Below are positions 1 to 12,076 of a stretch of 64,000 nt of DNA, piece by piece; the stretch's first letter is position 1; the number at the start of each line of letters is the position of its first letter. The position numbers and the translations under genes were made by a program. The stretch lies in the NCBI RefSeq assembly GCF_019578655.1, contig NC_063263.1:21141001-21205000 (forward strand), in the 5' to 3' direction. The stretch comes from Ricinus communis. Lineage: Eukaryota > Streptophyta > Magnoliopsida > Malpighiales > Euphorbiaceae. Under the pieces are notes generated by a model that saw only the letters and a list, made by a program, of their open reading frames with translations, searched no databases and was not told the DNA's origin.

Positions 1-330
1 GAAGGTTAGCCCTGAGAAAAAAAATGTTATAAGGTTGGGGCTTTTTCTCAATTTAATACATTTGAAAAAAAAAATTATCATTTTAGGATAGATTTAAATA
101 AACTTCTGAATTTAGGATAGTTTTAGAAATAAATCCCATTTTAGAATACTTTTAAAATCAAAAAAAAGTTTTGGTCATGTCAGACAGTGCCAGTTCAACA
201 AGCGAATAGGACCAAGAATTTTTTTTTTTAATAATTTGCAGTTTACTCATATTACGGAGAGTAGCTGGTTTAGCTAATTTGCATGCATGTAGCACTAACT
301 GAAATAACTACTCTTTATAAAAAGAAAAAT
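1..330. repeat. Half of a TIR-element-like sequence at the window edge
   Basis: The segment around 70-230 has an AT-rich arm containing TTATCATTTTAGGATA, followed by a block with CAAGCGAATAGGA. The same two blocks occur in the same order in the left arm of the inverted-repeat element at 35,106-36,175, so this looks like one end of a related non-autonomous element. A matching inverted partner is not visible, and the element may extend outside the window. The similarity was judged by eye. Confidence 0.35.
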
Positions 331-1959
331 TAAAGTTGAAAATAAAATGTGATTGTTTCCTATGCTTACCATTTTCACAAGCAAATATTAATATCACTTC
401 TTCTCTCAAAAGTTCTGTCGCCATCTTTCTTTTCTTCTTTTGTTTTCTTCTTCTTCTTTGTTTTTTCTTCTTTCATTTTTTTTTTTTTTACTTCCTTCAA
501 TTGTCTTTCTTTCATTTCTTTGTTTCTTTCTTTATTCTTTCAAAAAAAAAATATTTCTTTCTTTCTTTTAGAGTAGCTCGTGAGTATTTTTCTGTGTTTT
601 TATTTTGTGATCGGTGTAGAATATTCTTTTCATTGGAAGTGAAATTTTTTTTTATTTTAAAAAGATAATGATTGTATGTATATCTTTTTTTACCTTAAAT
701 GACCATTTTTATAACTGTTTATATTTTTTGTACTTTTTAGTATGTTAATATACTTATTATTTTATGATTTTGTAGGTATTATTGAAATTATACAAGAAAC
801 TATCATACAAGGTAAAAAGTTTATTTGTAATTTTTCAGATTAAATTTATGGTTGTTGTTATGTTTATTTTTTTTATTAGGAAATATATCATTGATTATTT
901 TAAAGTAGTTTTATGATAAATTATGCAAATTTAAATTAGCAAAATATACCTCTTTTTAGGATTCGCTAAAATGATCTTTGATTATAATATGCAATTTATG
1001 TAGAGTAAAGAAAGGATAAAAAATAAATATCTAATTTTATATAATTAGAAAAAGATATTAATAAATTAAGAGCAATGTTTTATGATACTGAAGAATGGTC
1101 TATACAAAAAGGAACAATATCTGTTAAATTTTAAAGATAATAATGAATAAAAAGTTAGGAAAGAGCTCAAACTTTTGAAGTTTCTGATGCAAATGCCACT
1201 ATAACCACTTACTCAAACAATTCAACATCAACTATATCAAGATCATAAGATTTTAGAAAAAAAATAATTAAATTGAAATAATGAAACAATTATAAATTAC
1301 ATTAGTAATAATAGAGTTAAATAACAATTAATTCACAATGAATTAGCGGGTCAAATAATTGAAGAGAAATATTTTTCAAGAAAAAAAAATTAATGAAAGT
1401 AAGGAAAAGAAAAAAGAGAAGACAGTTGGACCTTTATGATCAATAATGGCAATCAACCAAAGTTGAAGATGAGAAGACAAGAACTTGTTCTTTAGAAGCA
1501 AAGTGGAATTTAGATTCTGAAATATGTCACGAACATCAAAAGAAAAAATTTAATACGTGAATGAAGAAAATCAAAGCTAGGCATCAAGAAACAGTTATAT
1601 GGTTTAATAGTATACCAAAGAAGAAGTCGACACTGTCATTTGATAACAGATATCGACATATGATGATATGACAATTAACTATGCTGAGTTTTTAAATTCT
1701 GTTTTAAAATCTATAAGGGGGATGCCTATAACATAACAACTATGATGCATTGACTATTTTTGAAGTTGGTCGACATGTTTAATAAGCACCGAATGAAGTA
1801 TAATTTTTGAAGTTTCTAAAGGGTGTTCAAAGATTTTAAAAATTCCAAATGTCCAAAACATGTATGATACAAAAATAGAGCATTTTGAAGTTTTCATGCA
1901 ACCTAGCTTCTTTCCCCAATGTTGAAAAGAAATTATTTTTCTGGTGTATGAAGATTGTG
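331..1959. other. AT-rich intergenic DNA, no gene recognised
   Basis: This stretch begins with a pyrimidine-rich tract (420-560) and continues as AT-rich DNA full of stop codons in all frames. The short open frames over the pyrimidine tract translate to low-complexity Phe/Leu/Ser peptides and are not credible proteins. The part from about 1,060 to 1,950 may be an older extension of the LINE fragment that follows, but no reverse-transcriptase motif could be identified there. Confidence 0.5.
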
Positions 1960-2170
1960 AAGCTCGAGATGGTGATATCTAAAAGTTATCAAAGAGTGAT
2001 ATTTTCTCTGTAAAGTCAGCTAATTAAGCTCTTGTTTAGTCCAATAGTTCAGATGCTAGTCAGCTTTGAAAAATTATTTTGAAAGCTCCGATGCCTTAAA
2101 AGAGGATTCGAATGTTTATGTGGTTGGCTGTAAAAAAAAAGGAAAACTTTAACTAACGAGGAAAAAGTTG
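1960..2170 (+). mobile_element. Decayed non-LTR (LINE) retrotransposon fragment, zf-RVT region
   Basis: One frame reads as the region downstream of the reverse transcriptase in plant L1-type LINEs (zf-RVT domain). It has a DIFSVKSA block (about 1,998-2,022) followed by an ILKAPMP block and RIRMFMWLA (about 2,103-2,131), the order and spacing expected for the family. Four in-frame stops interrupt it. Two lie where Trp and Gln are normal, as TGA for TGG and TAA for CAA. No reverse transcriptase or endonuclease is seen nearby, so this is a short dead remnant. Confidence 0.65.
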
Positions 2171-2837
2171 AAAGAAATTTTACTTTTTTCTTCTTAATGT
2201 GATTTTGGTCAGAATGTGATTTGAGTCCTCTCTATTCATGTGCTTGCGCCATTGAGGCACCGTCATACTACTAAGTGAATTTAAAACTACAATTATATTA
2301 GGGAGAGTGACTGAGTGGCAAAATAGAGGCCAGAACACAGGGGTTACCACTAATATCTTTAAAATTTCAGGTGTTATCAAATTAATTAATACTTTTAAAA
2401 TAAATTTTTAAAATAATGTAATTAATACTTTTAAAATAAGTATATTTTTCAGCTAATAAGACCCCCTATCAATGCATAATAACAGCTTTCTTAAAGGAAT
2501 TAAATTTCAGATTCTTACTGTTATAAAAATTTATTTAATCCAGTATAAATATTTATTTATGCCTTAATCCGGTCCTCATTTGGCAGGGCAAAATCGTACC
2601 TTTTCCCTTTCAGATGAGTTCTACTACGGGTGTAGTTCAGATTCTTCAAGAATATATTTTCAGGGAGTCTTTCCCGTTAATGATAGTCACCCACATACTA
2701 CTTATGATATTTTTGCGTTACCATGCAAAATAATAATAAAACATAATGATAATTCCATTGGATAAATGGTCCATTTGTCCCCTTAAATATAATATGGATT
2801 AAATCCATTTATTTTAAATTTCTTTAGCAAATTCTTA
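2171..2837. other. Intergenic DNA, nothing recognised
   Basis: AT-rich sequence with a slightly less AT-rich island at about 2,560-2,770. The small open frames on both strands lack any recognisable motif, codon bias or conserved context. The stretch may hold the eroded 3' end of the LINE fragment, but no poly(A) tail or target-site duplication could be assigned. Confidence 0.4.
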
Positions 2838-3325
2838 AATTGATGTCTAAGAATTAAATATATCTAATTTATATTTTTTTACGTAAATAACTTCTTAAAT
2901 TTATATCTAAATAATAAATATATTAATTTAGACTTTCTAAAAAGTAAAATAATATTTTATTTTCATATTTTAATTGATTATAAGAATTAAAAATAATATT
3001 TCCTTTTTAATTTTAGTGATGCATTATATAAAAACATGTTTAAAAAAATTTAAAAGTTTAATTTTCTCATAATTAAAAGTTAAACTTATATCTTAAGATT
3101 AAATACATTCAATATATATTTTTTAAATAGATAACTCCTTGAATTTGTATTCAAATAGTAAATATACTAATTTAATTTTTTTAAGAATAAAATAATATTT
3201 ATTTTTATATTTTAATTAAATTATAAAAATTAAAAATAATATCTATTTTTTAATTCTAGTGACGCATTATATAAAAATATACTTAAAAAAATTTAAAAAT
3301 TTAACTTTCTCAGAATTAAATAAAT
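2838..3325. repeat. Two-copy tandem duplication, about 243-bp unit
   Basis: Two adjacent, clearly related AT-rich units follow one another with an offset of about 243 bp. The shared landmark GCATTATATAAAAA lies at 3,021 in the first copy and 3,264 in the second. Each is followed by a run of As and Ts and a TTTCTCA(T/G)AATTAAA block. The copies have diverged by scattered substitutions, so the duplication is not recent. Confidence 0.7.
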
Positions 3326-3792
3326 CAAAATTCAATATTTTAAATAAATTAAAATTTAATCTAATAAGTTAGATTTTAATTTTTTTGATAAATAGATTCG
3401 TAATTTTTTTAGACCAATTAAAATATAACGTCTCAGACCTTTCGATTGGTGTTTATCTCTAAAAAATATCGAGACTTTTTACATACAAAGAATTTACTTA
3501 TTACTAATATAGTTTAGCCTATATCATTCTTTAAATCTCTTATTTCACTTCATAAATCGGATCAATGCAGAAGAAATGATTGCATTTCCATACTATAAAA
3601 TATTAAGTAATCTATAAAGTATTAAGTAATAAAGTAGCGAAATTGGTCTATTTTTTTACGTATATCAATTGAAATATTTTGAAATGAGCTGAAGAATGAA
3701 CATTTTCTTAATAAAAGCGAAAAAATCCAAAACTCTTCGTTCTCTTATAGTTATAGCATAACTTAACTGAAATTTCAATATGAACCAAAGAA

Positions 3793-3795
<3 letters not shown>
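3326..3795. other. AT-rich intergenic DNA, nothing recognised
   Basis: No coding potential or known element end was recognised between the tandem duplication and the microsatellite. Confidence 0.45.
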
Positions 3796-3881
<86 letters not shown>

Positions 3882-3895
3882 ACATACACATACAC
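3796..3895. repeat. (AT)n microsatellite with a CA-rich tail
   Basis: A perfect AT dinucleotide run of about 38 units (3,796-3,872) is followed by a mixed CA/TA stretch to about 3,895. Such compound AT/AC microsatellites are common in plant intergenic DNA. Two open frames across it translate only to Ile-Tyr repeats and are artefacts. Confidence 0.95.
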
Positions 3896-4719
3896 GGAAC
3901 AATTCTAAAATAAAATAAAATCAAACCTTTTTATGGTTATGGGCATCTGAATTCAATTTCAATATTCAATAAAGAAACAATTAATAAATCGAAAGTTAGA
4001 AGTGAAGTCAAGTTAGAAGTGTAATTGACTTCTGAGGACCATATACAGAAAATTTTAAATTGAAAGCCATTTATTGAAAAGATTTAAATTAAATATATTT
4101 AACCGGCCCAAATTGGCCCTTTGCCCCAATTCCATTACATGCATATCAAACATAAGCAAACTGACGAAACAAATGCTTCCGGTCCTGCAGATGAACAGAT
4201 GAGCTTCTTGGCTATGGGATTAACTCCAGAATCACTTCATATAAATTAATTACCAGCAAACTTTTCACTGCCTGCATATTTCGGGGATTAAGACTGTTGT
4301 ATAGTATATATCGAATTTTTATTTTTTTTAGCTTATTTACAGTGTTCTCTCCTGTTCAATATACTAAGCAAGCATTGGCTTTTCAGATGTAGCAGAATCA
4401 AATAAAGATGAAAGCAACAAAACATCACCTAGTCAGGTTGTCACGTTAAACCATATACTTACATCCAGAGTATCGAAAACTTGCATAAACAAAAAGAAGC
4501 CTAGGTGGCCGTCAGGCGCCGCTACCCTATAACAAAAAACATTCTTCCATCTTAAGATAAAACTAAACTAACGCGACCCGACCCGACCAGCAGCGCTACC
4601 CTGTGGCATGTTTCAGATCCTGTAACAAAAGAGCAGCAAAAGCAAAATGCCCATGTACACCGAATATATCTTTCAAGCATCATTTGTACAGAAGCAAGGG
4701 AAACAGGGGCATAGGCCTC
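3896..4719. other. 3' flank and probable 3' UTR of the AGO4 gene
   Basis: The last few hundred bases (about 4,450-4,719) are less AT-rich than the rest and lie directly downstream of the AGO4 stop codon on the minus strand, so they probably hold its 3' UTR. No polyadenylation site could be fixed with confidence. Nothing else was recognised here. Confidence 0.45.
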
Positions 4720-7700
4720 TCAACAAAAGAACATTGAACTGGAGACTTTATCTGACAATTTGGGCATCTGAGGAACAGGAACAGCTCCAGCAGAAGTTAC
4801 ACCACCATGACTTGAGGATGTCTCAGATGCATCCTCAAACTTCATGAATTGTCCCATCTGAGTGGCAGCCAGGTGAGCATAACACACCGGTGCAACTGCA
4901 CAGACAATGCACAAAAACAAAGATATCACAGCTAAAAAGATCTGACCACCCGATTTAGTGATTATATATCATATAGATGGACACCGTAGAAGATACTGGT
5001 AGAACAGAATCCGGGAAGCAGCAATAGCTAATCTAATCTAATCTTCCATATTTGTACTCAACTCGCAATTCAGTAGGCAAGCACAGCCTTAAACATTCAA
5101 AATATCTTACAAGGATAATAGCAACACAAATATAATCAATATTAAAAAAAAAACACTTACCTACAGAAATGGCAGTTGTGCTTCTTTGGTACCTACAATA
5201 ACAAGCAACAGTATCACTCAGCATAATTGTTTATATTTCCTAGACCCTGAAATGATTATAGACAAACTATACCAAGACAAAAATCTACTCACACGTAGGA
5301 CAATGAATGCACAAGTTCCTGAAGTTCATCCGCTGAAAAGCCAACCTCATCTAATAAAACATGATAATGGGTGGGCCTCGTAGTTCCCTGAAATTACAAT
5401 CAGTCTCAACTAGAATACACAGTAAGGTACAGCAAATGACAGAAAACAAAGTTGTAGTAGTCACAAAGTAATGCAATCAACTTTAAAATAAATATGAAAA
5501 ACCTACCAAAGACTCGGACTGATTTACATTTTTTATCATTTACCATGGCAACTTCATATAGACATTATACAGCCTCCATCCTCTTCTAAATTTTGTGGAA
5601 ATACAACATACTCCATGTATATGCGCGTGTATCATTTTAAAGATCACACAGAACATTTTTAGTTATTACCATCTCTCAGAAATCATTTGTCAATAAACAG
5701 CATGCTATATAACATGAGAATGCTCATAAAACCAAAAACAAAATTGAGGAACAATAAACTAATAAATGCAGTTATAATAAAACTAAGGACATGCATGCCT
5801 GCATATAAACCAGAGGACATGCATGCCGCATATAAACCAGAGGACAGCATCCACCCGAATAAATCATTTGTTGGTAAACAGCATGCTATGTAACAAGAGA
5901 ATAAATACATGAGAATGCTCGTAAAACCAAAAAAGAAAATGAGGAACAATAAACTAATAAATGCAAGAAGACCAAGGACATGTATGCCCGCATACAAACC
6001 AGAGAAAAATGTATGCAGAGGACAACATATGCCCGCATATAAACCAGAGGACAATGTAAGCCCGCATATGAACCAGAGGACAATGTATGCCCGCATATGA
6101 ACCAGAGGACAATTGTATGCCTGCATATCAACCAGAGGAAAATGTATGCCCGTTGTAAGCCCAAAGGCAAAAACGGTATTCTTGTTTTTCTATAATCAAA
6201 TGGTATTCTTAAAATCCAGTGATGACATTCAGTAAAAATGGCATGTAACAAATTTTTCTTTTGGTTAAGAAAAGATGCAAACAACATCTACCAAGTTCTA
6301 ACAGCCTATCAAGGCATTATGTTGATACTCACAATCATCCCAGCATGTGCACAGAGATAGAAATCATTGTTCCGTGGATGACAGACTTTATTATCAATGA
6401 CAGTTCCTGAAAGGCAACAAATATAACAACATAAATCCAACCACAAATTCATGGAACTATAAGTATCAATGAAATTAGTTTACCAGGTGGAACATTATCA
6501 GGAAGTCCAGGCTGGAAGAACTTAGTGTGGTGGTTTTTTTGTGCAATAATCACCACAAACTTGGGATTCCACTTTTCATCAAGATGCTTACATGCCTGTA
6601 AGAATGCAAATGAAGTTGACTTCCATTTAATTAAATAAATAAATCAAGGCATGCCAGTTGGATGAATTGATTCTAACCTCGATTATCTGATTCAATTCAA
6701 TGTTCAACACTTGATTGAATTGTGATTCACTGACGCCATCCCTAATCAAACCTTAATCATCAACACTTGATAAAAACTAAAATAGGAGGGACCACGAGCA
6801 CTTATTCATGCAACATGAAAGTAACATAACAACCATCAGCTAGAACCTCGAGCAAATCCTAATATAAATAACAAGTCATACCTTGAGGTTGGGGGTTACA
6901 CAAACACAGCGTTTGCATGAAGCCACTCACATACAAAACTCTAGAAAAATAATTCAAACTACAATGATGAGAAAAACAAGTTTCATCTAGGATGACAACA
7001 AAAACAAATCTTTTTCAACAAACAAAAGACAATACAATAGATCCAGTATGATAGATATGCATCAAGATCATGTAATGGTAACTCAAGAGGGTAAATTTCA
7101 TTAATAATCCTCAATTTGAAGTGTTTTTGCCTTGCAATCCCTAAAATTCAATTTGTATCACAAAACTCCCTACAATCCTTTTTAACTCGATAAGGTAAAA
7201 TCCCATTAAACTATGATGTGATATACTATTATGGACTTCTTAAACTCATAAATATATTAATTCTACGTCAAGCTATTATACTATATCATATCTGTAATGA
7301 ATTTTTATCAAAATTATGCAAAAAGGATTTCAGCATTGCTTAAATTAAATATTTTTGTGATACAAATTAAAATTTAGGAACTGCAATTCGAAATGCACAT
7401 AAAGTCAGGGACTGCATATGAATTTAACCCTAATTTTTTATGGTCACGGTAGTACAACATCAAATACAAAAAAGAAAAAATAGGGCTTGTTTCTACATGG
7501 CAAATGCCATTTGAAGAACACCAGATCATTTTTGTGTCATACAGGTACATGCAATTAGTAGACATCCATCAATGTGAAACCACAATCAGAAATTAAATAA
7601 AAAATCAAGTAAGTAAATAAATGCTCTCTGGATCAAATCTTATACAGAAATGAGAGGACAAATCACAGTAAGGCCCAAAAAAAAGAGTTAAATGTATAAA

Positions 7701-10700
7701 ATAGAACTTAAAAGGGGGCAAGTTCATATCCCCACATATGGTTTTCAGAGACCAAGTGTGCCATCAATTAGACTTATTTTTAATATCTTCTAATATAAAT
7801 AAGTATAAACAGATAGAAGCATTTAAACAGGATAGGATAGAAAATGTAAAAGTAGTACCTGAATATGATGATCTGTTCAGGTTTCCTTTTTCCTGAACTA
7901 GAATAGAAGTCCAACAAAAGCTCCCTAGAAAGAAAGAGAAAAAGAAAACACATCACATATACATCACTTGAATATGATATATAGGAATTCCAGCTTTCAA
8001 AATTCAACTACAAAGGAACAACAAATTGCTCAACTAGTTATCTGAAACACCTCATCATGCCTTCGTCCTCAGTGTCAGACACAGGCTTGTACAGAGAGTC
8101 TATCATTTCAACCTTCGGAGACTGAGTGCGGACACATGCCCTATATCGAGAAATTAATGGCCACTGCCTGGAACTGACTACCTATAATTTCCAAAGATGA
8201 CAATGCAAAAAAATCAATCCTGTGACTCAAAGGAAACACGGAACATGAAAAACTTAATATCCAAAGCATATCTGTAAACATAAATAAGCACAAAAAAGTA
8301 CCGCAGCAATTGATGGGACATCAGAATGCCCAGGAGAGCCATGTGAGACATCCATACCAATGATAATGGTAGGAACCTTAGAAACCAGTGGTATAGAGGG
8401 AGAATGTTCAACTGCCAGCATAGAGTTTAAACCACCAAGCTGCAATGATTTTGCAAAAGAGAGAAATTAACAGGTGGCCCAACACTGAGAAAATCGGATT
8501 ATTACAATACATATGCAAACTTTGGAAAACATTGCAAGCAAAAGAGAAACGAATTGATTAAAATTATAAAGAAAACAACTAATAGGCATAAATACATAAC
8601 TAATCATTTCTAGTTATCATTATTAATTAATTAATATGAGTAGGGATTAAACACTTTCACAATACAAGTAACAGTTCCAAAATATTTGAAATAATTTAGT
8701 AGATCAAGCAAATAAATGTGTAAAATTAGTATTTATGAAGCTTGACTTTAACTAGTTTTTAAAACTTCTATTTCAAAACAAGTAAATTTGATTACAAGAA
8801 TATTAGCAATAAAGCAGGAAAGGAGACCTTCCAATAGGTCCCCAAAAGTCCAAACTGTCAGCAGAATGAAAAGTGCCTTCAATTTAGGTATTCAAGCCAT
8901 TGAAATATGTTTCTAATTGGGAAACCGCCTGGTAACTTCCATTACATATCTGTTTTTTAATGCATGGTTATGTCCAAAACGACGATTAAGAAGAACAAAG
9001 GGGAAAGAGGGATCAAAGAAAAATATGGTAGAAAGAAAAACCATCTGATATATCTCACCTTTGCATTTATCTTCAGAAGAACATTTGTCAAATACTGGTC
9101 ATTGACCCTCTGGGGAGCAATGCACTGGGTGACAATTCCAAAATCAGAAAGATTTTTCTTTTTCCAAGGACCTTGGAGTAACAATAGATATTCAGTAACC
9201 AGAAAAGCCCAAAAAAGAGCCTCATTACAACATAAGAAAACTTAAATTGCTAACCATATAGGTCAGAGTTTTTTCTCTCAGGAAGTAGACATAAAAGGAA
9301 CTTCGGAGCACCAGGAAGCTTAGACTGTATCGAATCAAACATTTTCTCAACTCGAACTGTAGGCGGGGCACGTCTGAACTGCGGGTTCTCCTCAAATACA
9401 TCAAAAGGAGGCTCTATAGGCTAAAGAACAGTGCAAATAAGGCCAGTCAGTTCACTTAGTAGATTATGCATGTCACTGACAAACCTAATACGAGACAACT
9501 TACAATTCCTTTCATCTCTGCACATTTTGTCAAATCACGTACAAGGTTACGTATATCACAACGTGCTGAGAAGTTCACAACAGCCCATCGCTCTATTTTA
9601 CTTGGGTCCACAAGTTTCTTCAACAGAATTCCATTACATTGTCAGAAAGGAAATCAAAACCATAATCAGGAAAAAGAAAAAAAAAAAAACAATTACCTTG
9701 TTATTAAAATTCCAGCGCCCATTTCGTGGAAAGAAATCCTCCCCATTGCCTACTTTTAGCTGTAAAGAAATGAAAGAACTAATAAGCTGTAGGGTGAACT
9801 TAACTATCACATTGAGCTGAAGGCCACAAGCAAGTTAGACAAATACCTTTGGCGCCTGCAATTGACGGCCATCAACTTGAACAAAACTAGTACTGATTGA
9901 GACCCCACATGAGCGTAGCATAGGTTCAGCATCATAATTGCTGCTCTTCAAAGCCTGTAATAAAAATAGGTTACTGAAAATGAACTTGCTGAATTCAAAA
10001 TGATACAAGCTAGAAAATACAGAGGACACCCACATTTGATAAAGTACTCATCCTCTCTTGTGGCTTTTGTCTTGATTTCTCCACCAAAGAAGCCCTTTGA
10101 AGGGTGTTGAGTGCTTTTGTGTAACGTTGCAAGGACACCAAAGAACAAAGCTAGATGGAAACAAACAGCAAAAGAAACATAAATACACCATAATAAGGGT
10201 TATTTATTGCGCATATAGATAATCAAATGGCTTACCTCAATAGGAATAAAAGTAGGCCGCTTTGGTTTCCCTACATTGATGCATGGTAAATCACCAGAAT
10301 AGCGCAATTCTATACGGCGATGATTAACAAAGTAGTCATAAACTGTTAATTCAAGCGGGTCATTATCATCCCTTCCCTTTTGGTTTAATTGAAAACTACA
10401 TAAGAAAAAAAAAAGGAGCTTTTTTTAAGCTGTGAAGATATAAAAGGCAATATGGACCTACCAAAAATATTTACAGCAAAACAAAAAGAAATCACAAAAA
10501 AGCATACGTTTGCTCTTTGCAGGGCATCTCACTCAAACCAGTTATCTTGTATTCTTGGTTGGAGGGACTTGCCTTAATCCTCAAGTTTTTCAATGTTCGT
10601 TTGGCCTGTCAATAGACATAAGAATCAAGGTTCTGCAAACGAATAGGAGCTTTAAACACAGCGACAACAATACACATGACATTGGTTACCTTAGCCCAGT

Positions 10701-12076
10701 CAAGCTGAAAGGGATCTCTCACATTTTGGTTTGCAATCAAAAAATCCACAACAGGACCAGGCTGAATTATCATGGTAGTTGATACATCTGAACAGGAAAG
10801 CAAGTGAAAAATATAATCTCCAAAACTTAAACATCATGGAGCTCTAGTAATACATTCATACCAATATTCAGAGACAGCCCTCCCTGAGTGGTTCTAAAAC
10901 TAGAATGAAATCCTCGACAACCTAGAACACCACCCCCGACATCTGCAAAATTCTTTGGATCATTGTGAAAGAAATTCTGGCGTACAAGAAGGCAGCCCCT
11001 GAGGTAGACAAACAACATTACAAATGTTGAAATACATAGCCTCACAGATCAAAATGAAAAATCAAATAAACAAGTTTCATTTACTGTTTAGCCGCATGCT
11101 GGCGCAATATAATATCCAGGACCCTTATGGCTTCTTGAGAATTCTCAGATTCCTGTCCACGCAGTGCATTAGCAATGGCCTGCATGGGAATTTTTGCAGC
11201 AAAACTGATCTCCACTTTGAATGTTTTGGACTGATATGGGCGCCGCATTCTCTTTCGGTCACCCTCATTGGGACTACCATGCCCATCAGGGCTTGCATTT
11301 CCGTTATTTCTGGGAGTTGGGGAAAAGAATAAAAAGAATAAAAAAAGAGGAACTCAAAATAAACTAGGGTTGCAAAAACCAAAACAAAATTTGACAACTA
11401 AAAAGAAAAATATAAGGTTTTTAAAGAAACATAAATTGCCAAAAGAAAAGATAAGCCAAGAGCTTGACCAGAACATGCATCAGTTTTCCTACCTGTTAGA
11501 GGTGACATCCTCAAGCACGACAGTGAACTCAAGTTTGTTGCGTGGAAGAGCACCAACAGTGAATAAGCTTTTCTCTCCATCGTAAGCAAATTTCTTTCCA
11601 CCCATTTCAGAGTCATAAGTTTCATGCACTCGATCAATGACCTTTCTTCCAACACCCTTACCATCAACCGGGCGGCCATCCTCATAGGAAAGGGACACCT
11701 GTTCAAACAAATAAAATATTGAAGCAAACTATGTGCAAAATGGTTGCAGATTAACAAATAAGAAAAAGGAAGTAGATAACTGAGCGAGGAAGGCAGAACA
11801 TACACAGTAATGGAAGAAATAGTCATCAACTTTGTTAACATTAACTTTAAAGTGATTAGTTAGTAGAGATATCTTCTGGCCTTTAGATCCAAGGCCACGC
11901 CTAGCTATTGGAACCCTGACAACCTTTTTCTTGACTGGTTCAGGTTCTGCTCGCATTGGAACCACATCTGGTGGAACAACAGGTGGGGGAGGCGGTAAGC
12001 CTTCCTGTGATCCATTTCCCTCGTGGATCCCATTTCCTTCACGCAACCCATTTCCATCAGGTTCAAATGAATCCAT
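4720..12076 (-). CDS. AGO4: ARGONAUTE 4-clade protein, 22 coding exons, complete
   Basis: AGO4-clade ARGONAUTEs bind 24-nt siRNAs in the nucleus and guide RNA-directed DNA methylation. Coding exons, minus strand: 12076-11804, 11698-11493, 11309-11085, 10998-10862, 10787-10690, 10605-10508, 10395-10236, 10150-10034, 9954-9847, 9759-9697, 9617-9504, 9420-9255, 9171-9059, 8439-8302, 8181-8051, 7924-7859, 6741-6678, 6595-6484, 6406-6333, 5387-5293, 5192-5161, 4895-4720. All introns fit GT-AG and all phases join, giving 921 residues against 924 in Arabidopsis AGO4. In order: a Gly/Asn/Pro-rich N-terminus, ArgoN, PAZ (about 285-400), MID and PIWI. The slicer motifs are intact: GMDVSHG (Asp656), FRDG (Asp739) and RPTHYH (His828/830). 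The protein starts [10 protein letters not shown] and ends SMFFC, as in the clade. The start follows a UTR intron acceptor by three bases. It could be an AGO4 paralogue (AGO8/9 type), but the N-terminus and length favour AGO4. Confidence 0.95.
5690..6160. repeat. Minisatellite with higher-order duplication in AGO4 intron 19
   Basis: The intron between the exons ending at 6,333 and starting at 5,387 holds about eight imperfect copies of a unit of roughly 26-30 bp. Its core is GCATATAAACCAGAGGACA, mostly between 5,800 and 6,150. A longer flanking block (CAGCATGCTAT...GAGGAACAATAAACTAATAAATGCA) occurs at about 5,697-5,770 and again at about 5,878-5,965, so a larger segment carrying the minisatellite was itself duplicated. 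Minus-strand open frames across it are by-products of the repeat. Confidence 0.85.
7088..7432. repeat. MITE-like inverted-repeat insertion in AGO4 intron 16
   Basis: The intron between the exons ending at 7,859 and starting at 6,741 contains a segment of about 345 bp. Its ends are imperfect inverted repeats: the left arm starts GAGGGTAAATTTCATTA and the right arm ends GAATTTAACCCTAAT on the plus strand. The matching CAATTTGTATCACAAAA block is present in both arms. Size, AT content and arm structure fit a non-autonomous DNA transposon. No target-site duplication could be assigned. Confidence 0.6.

Noticed and set aside
336..668. Open frames rich in Phe and Leu
   Set aside because: They lie over a pyrimidine-rich tract, are low in complexity and have no domain or gene context.
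3665..3902. Open frames encoding Ile-Tyr repeats
   Set aside because: Translation of the AT microsatellite. No start context, no domain.
5683..6287. Minus-strand frames of 133 and 147 codons in AGO4 intron 19
   Set aside because: Generated by the minisatellite. They lie between well-supported AGO4 exons and have no domain.
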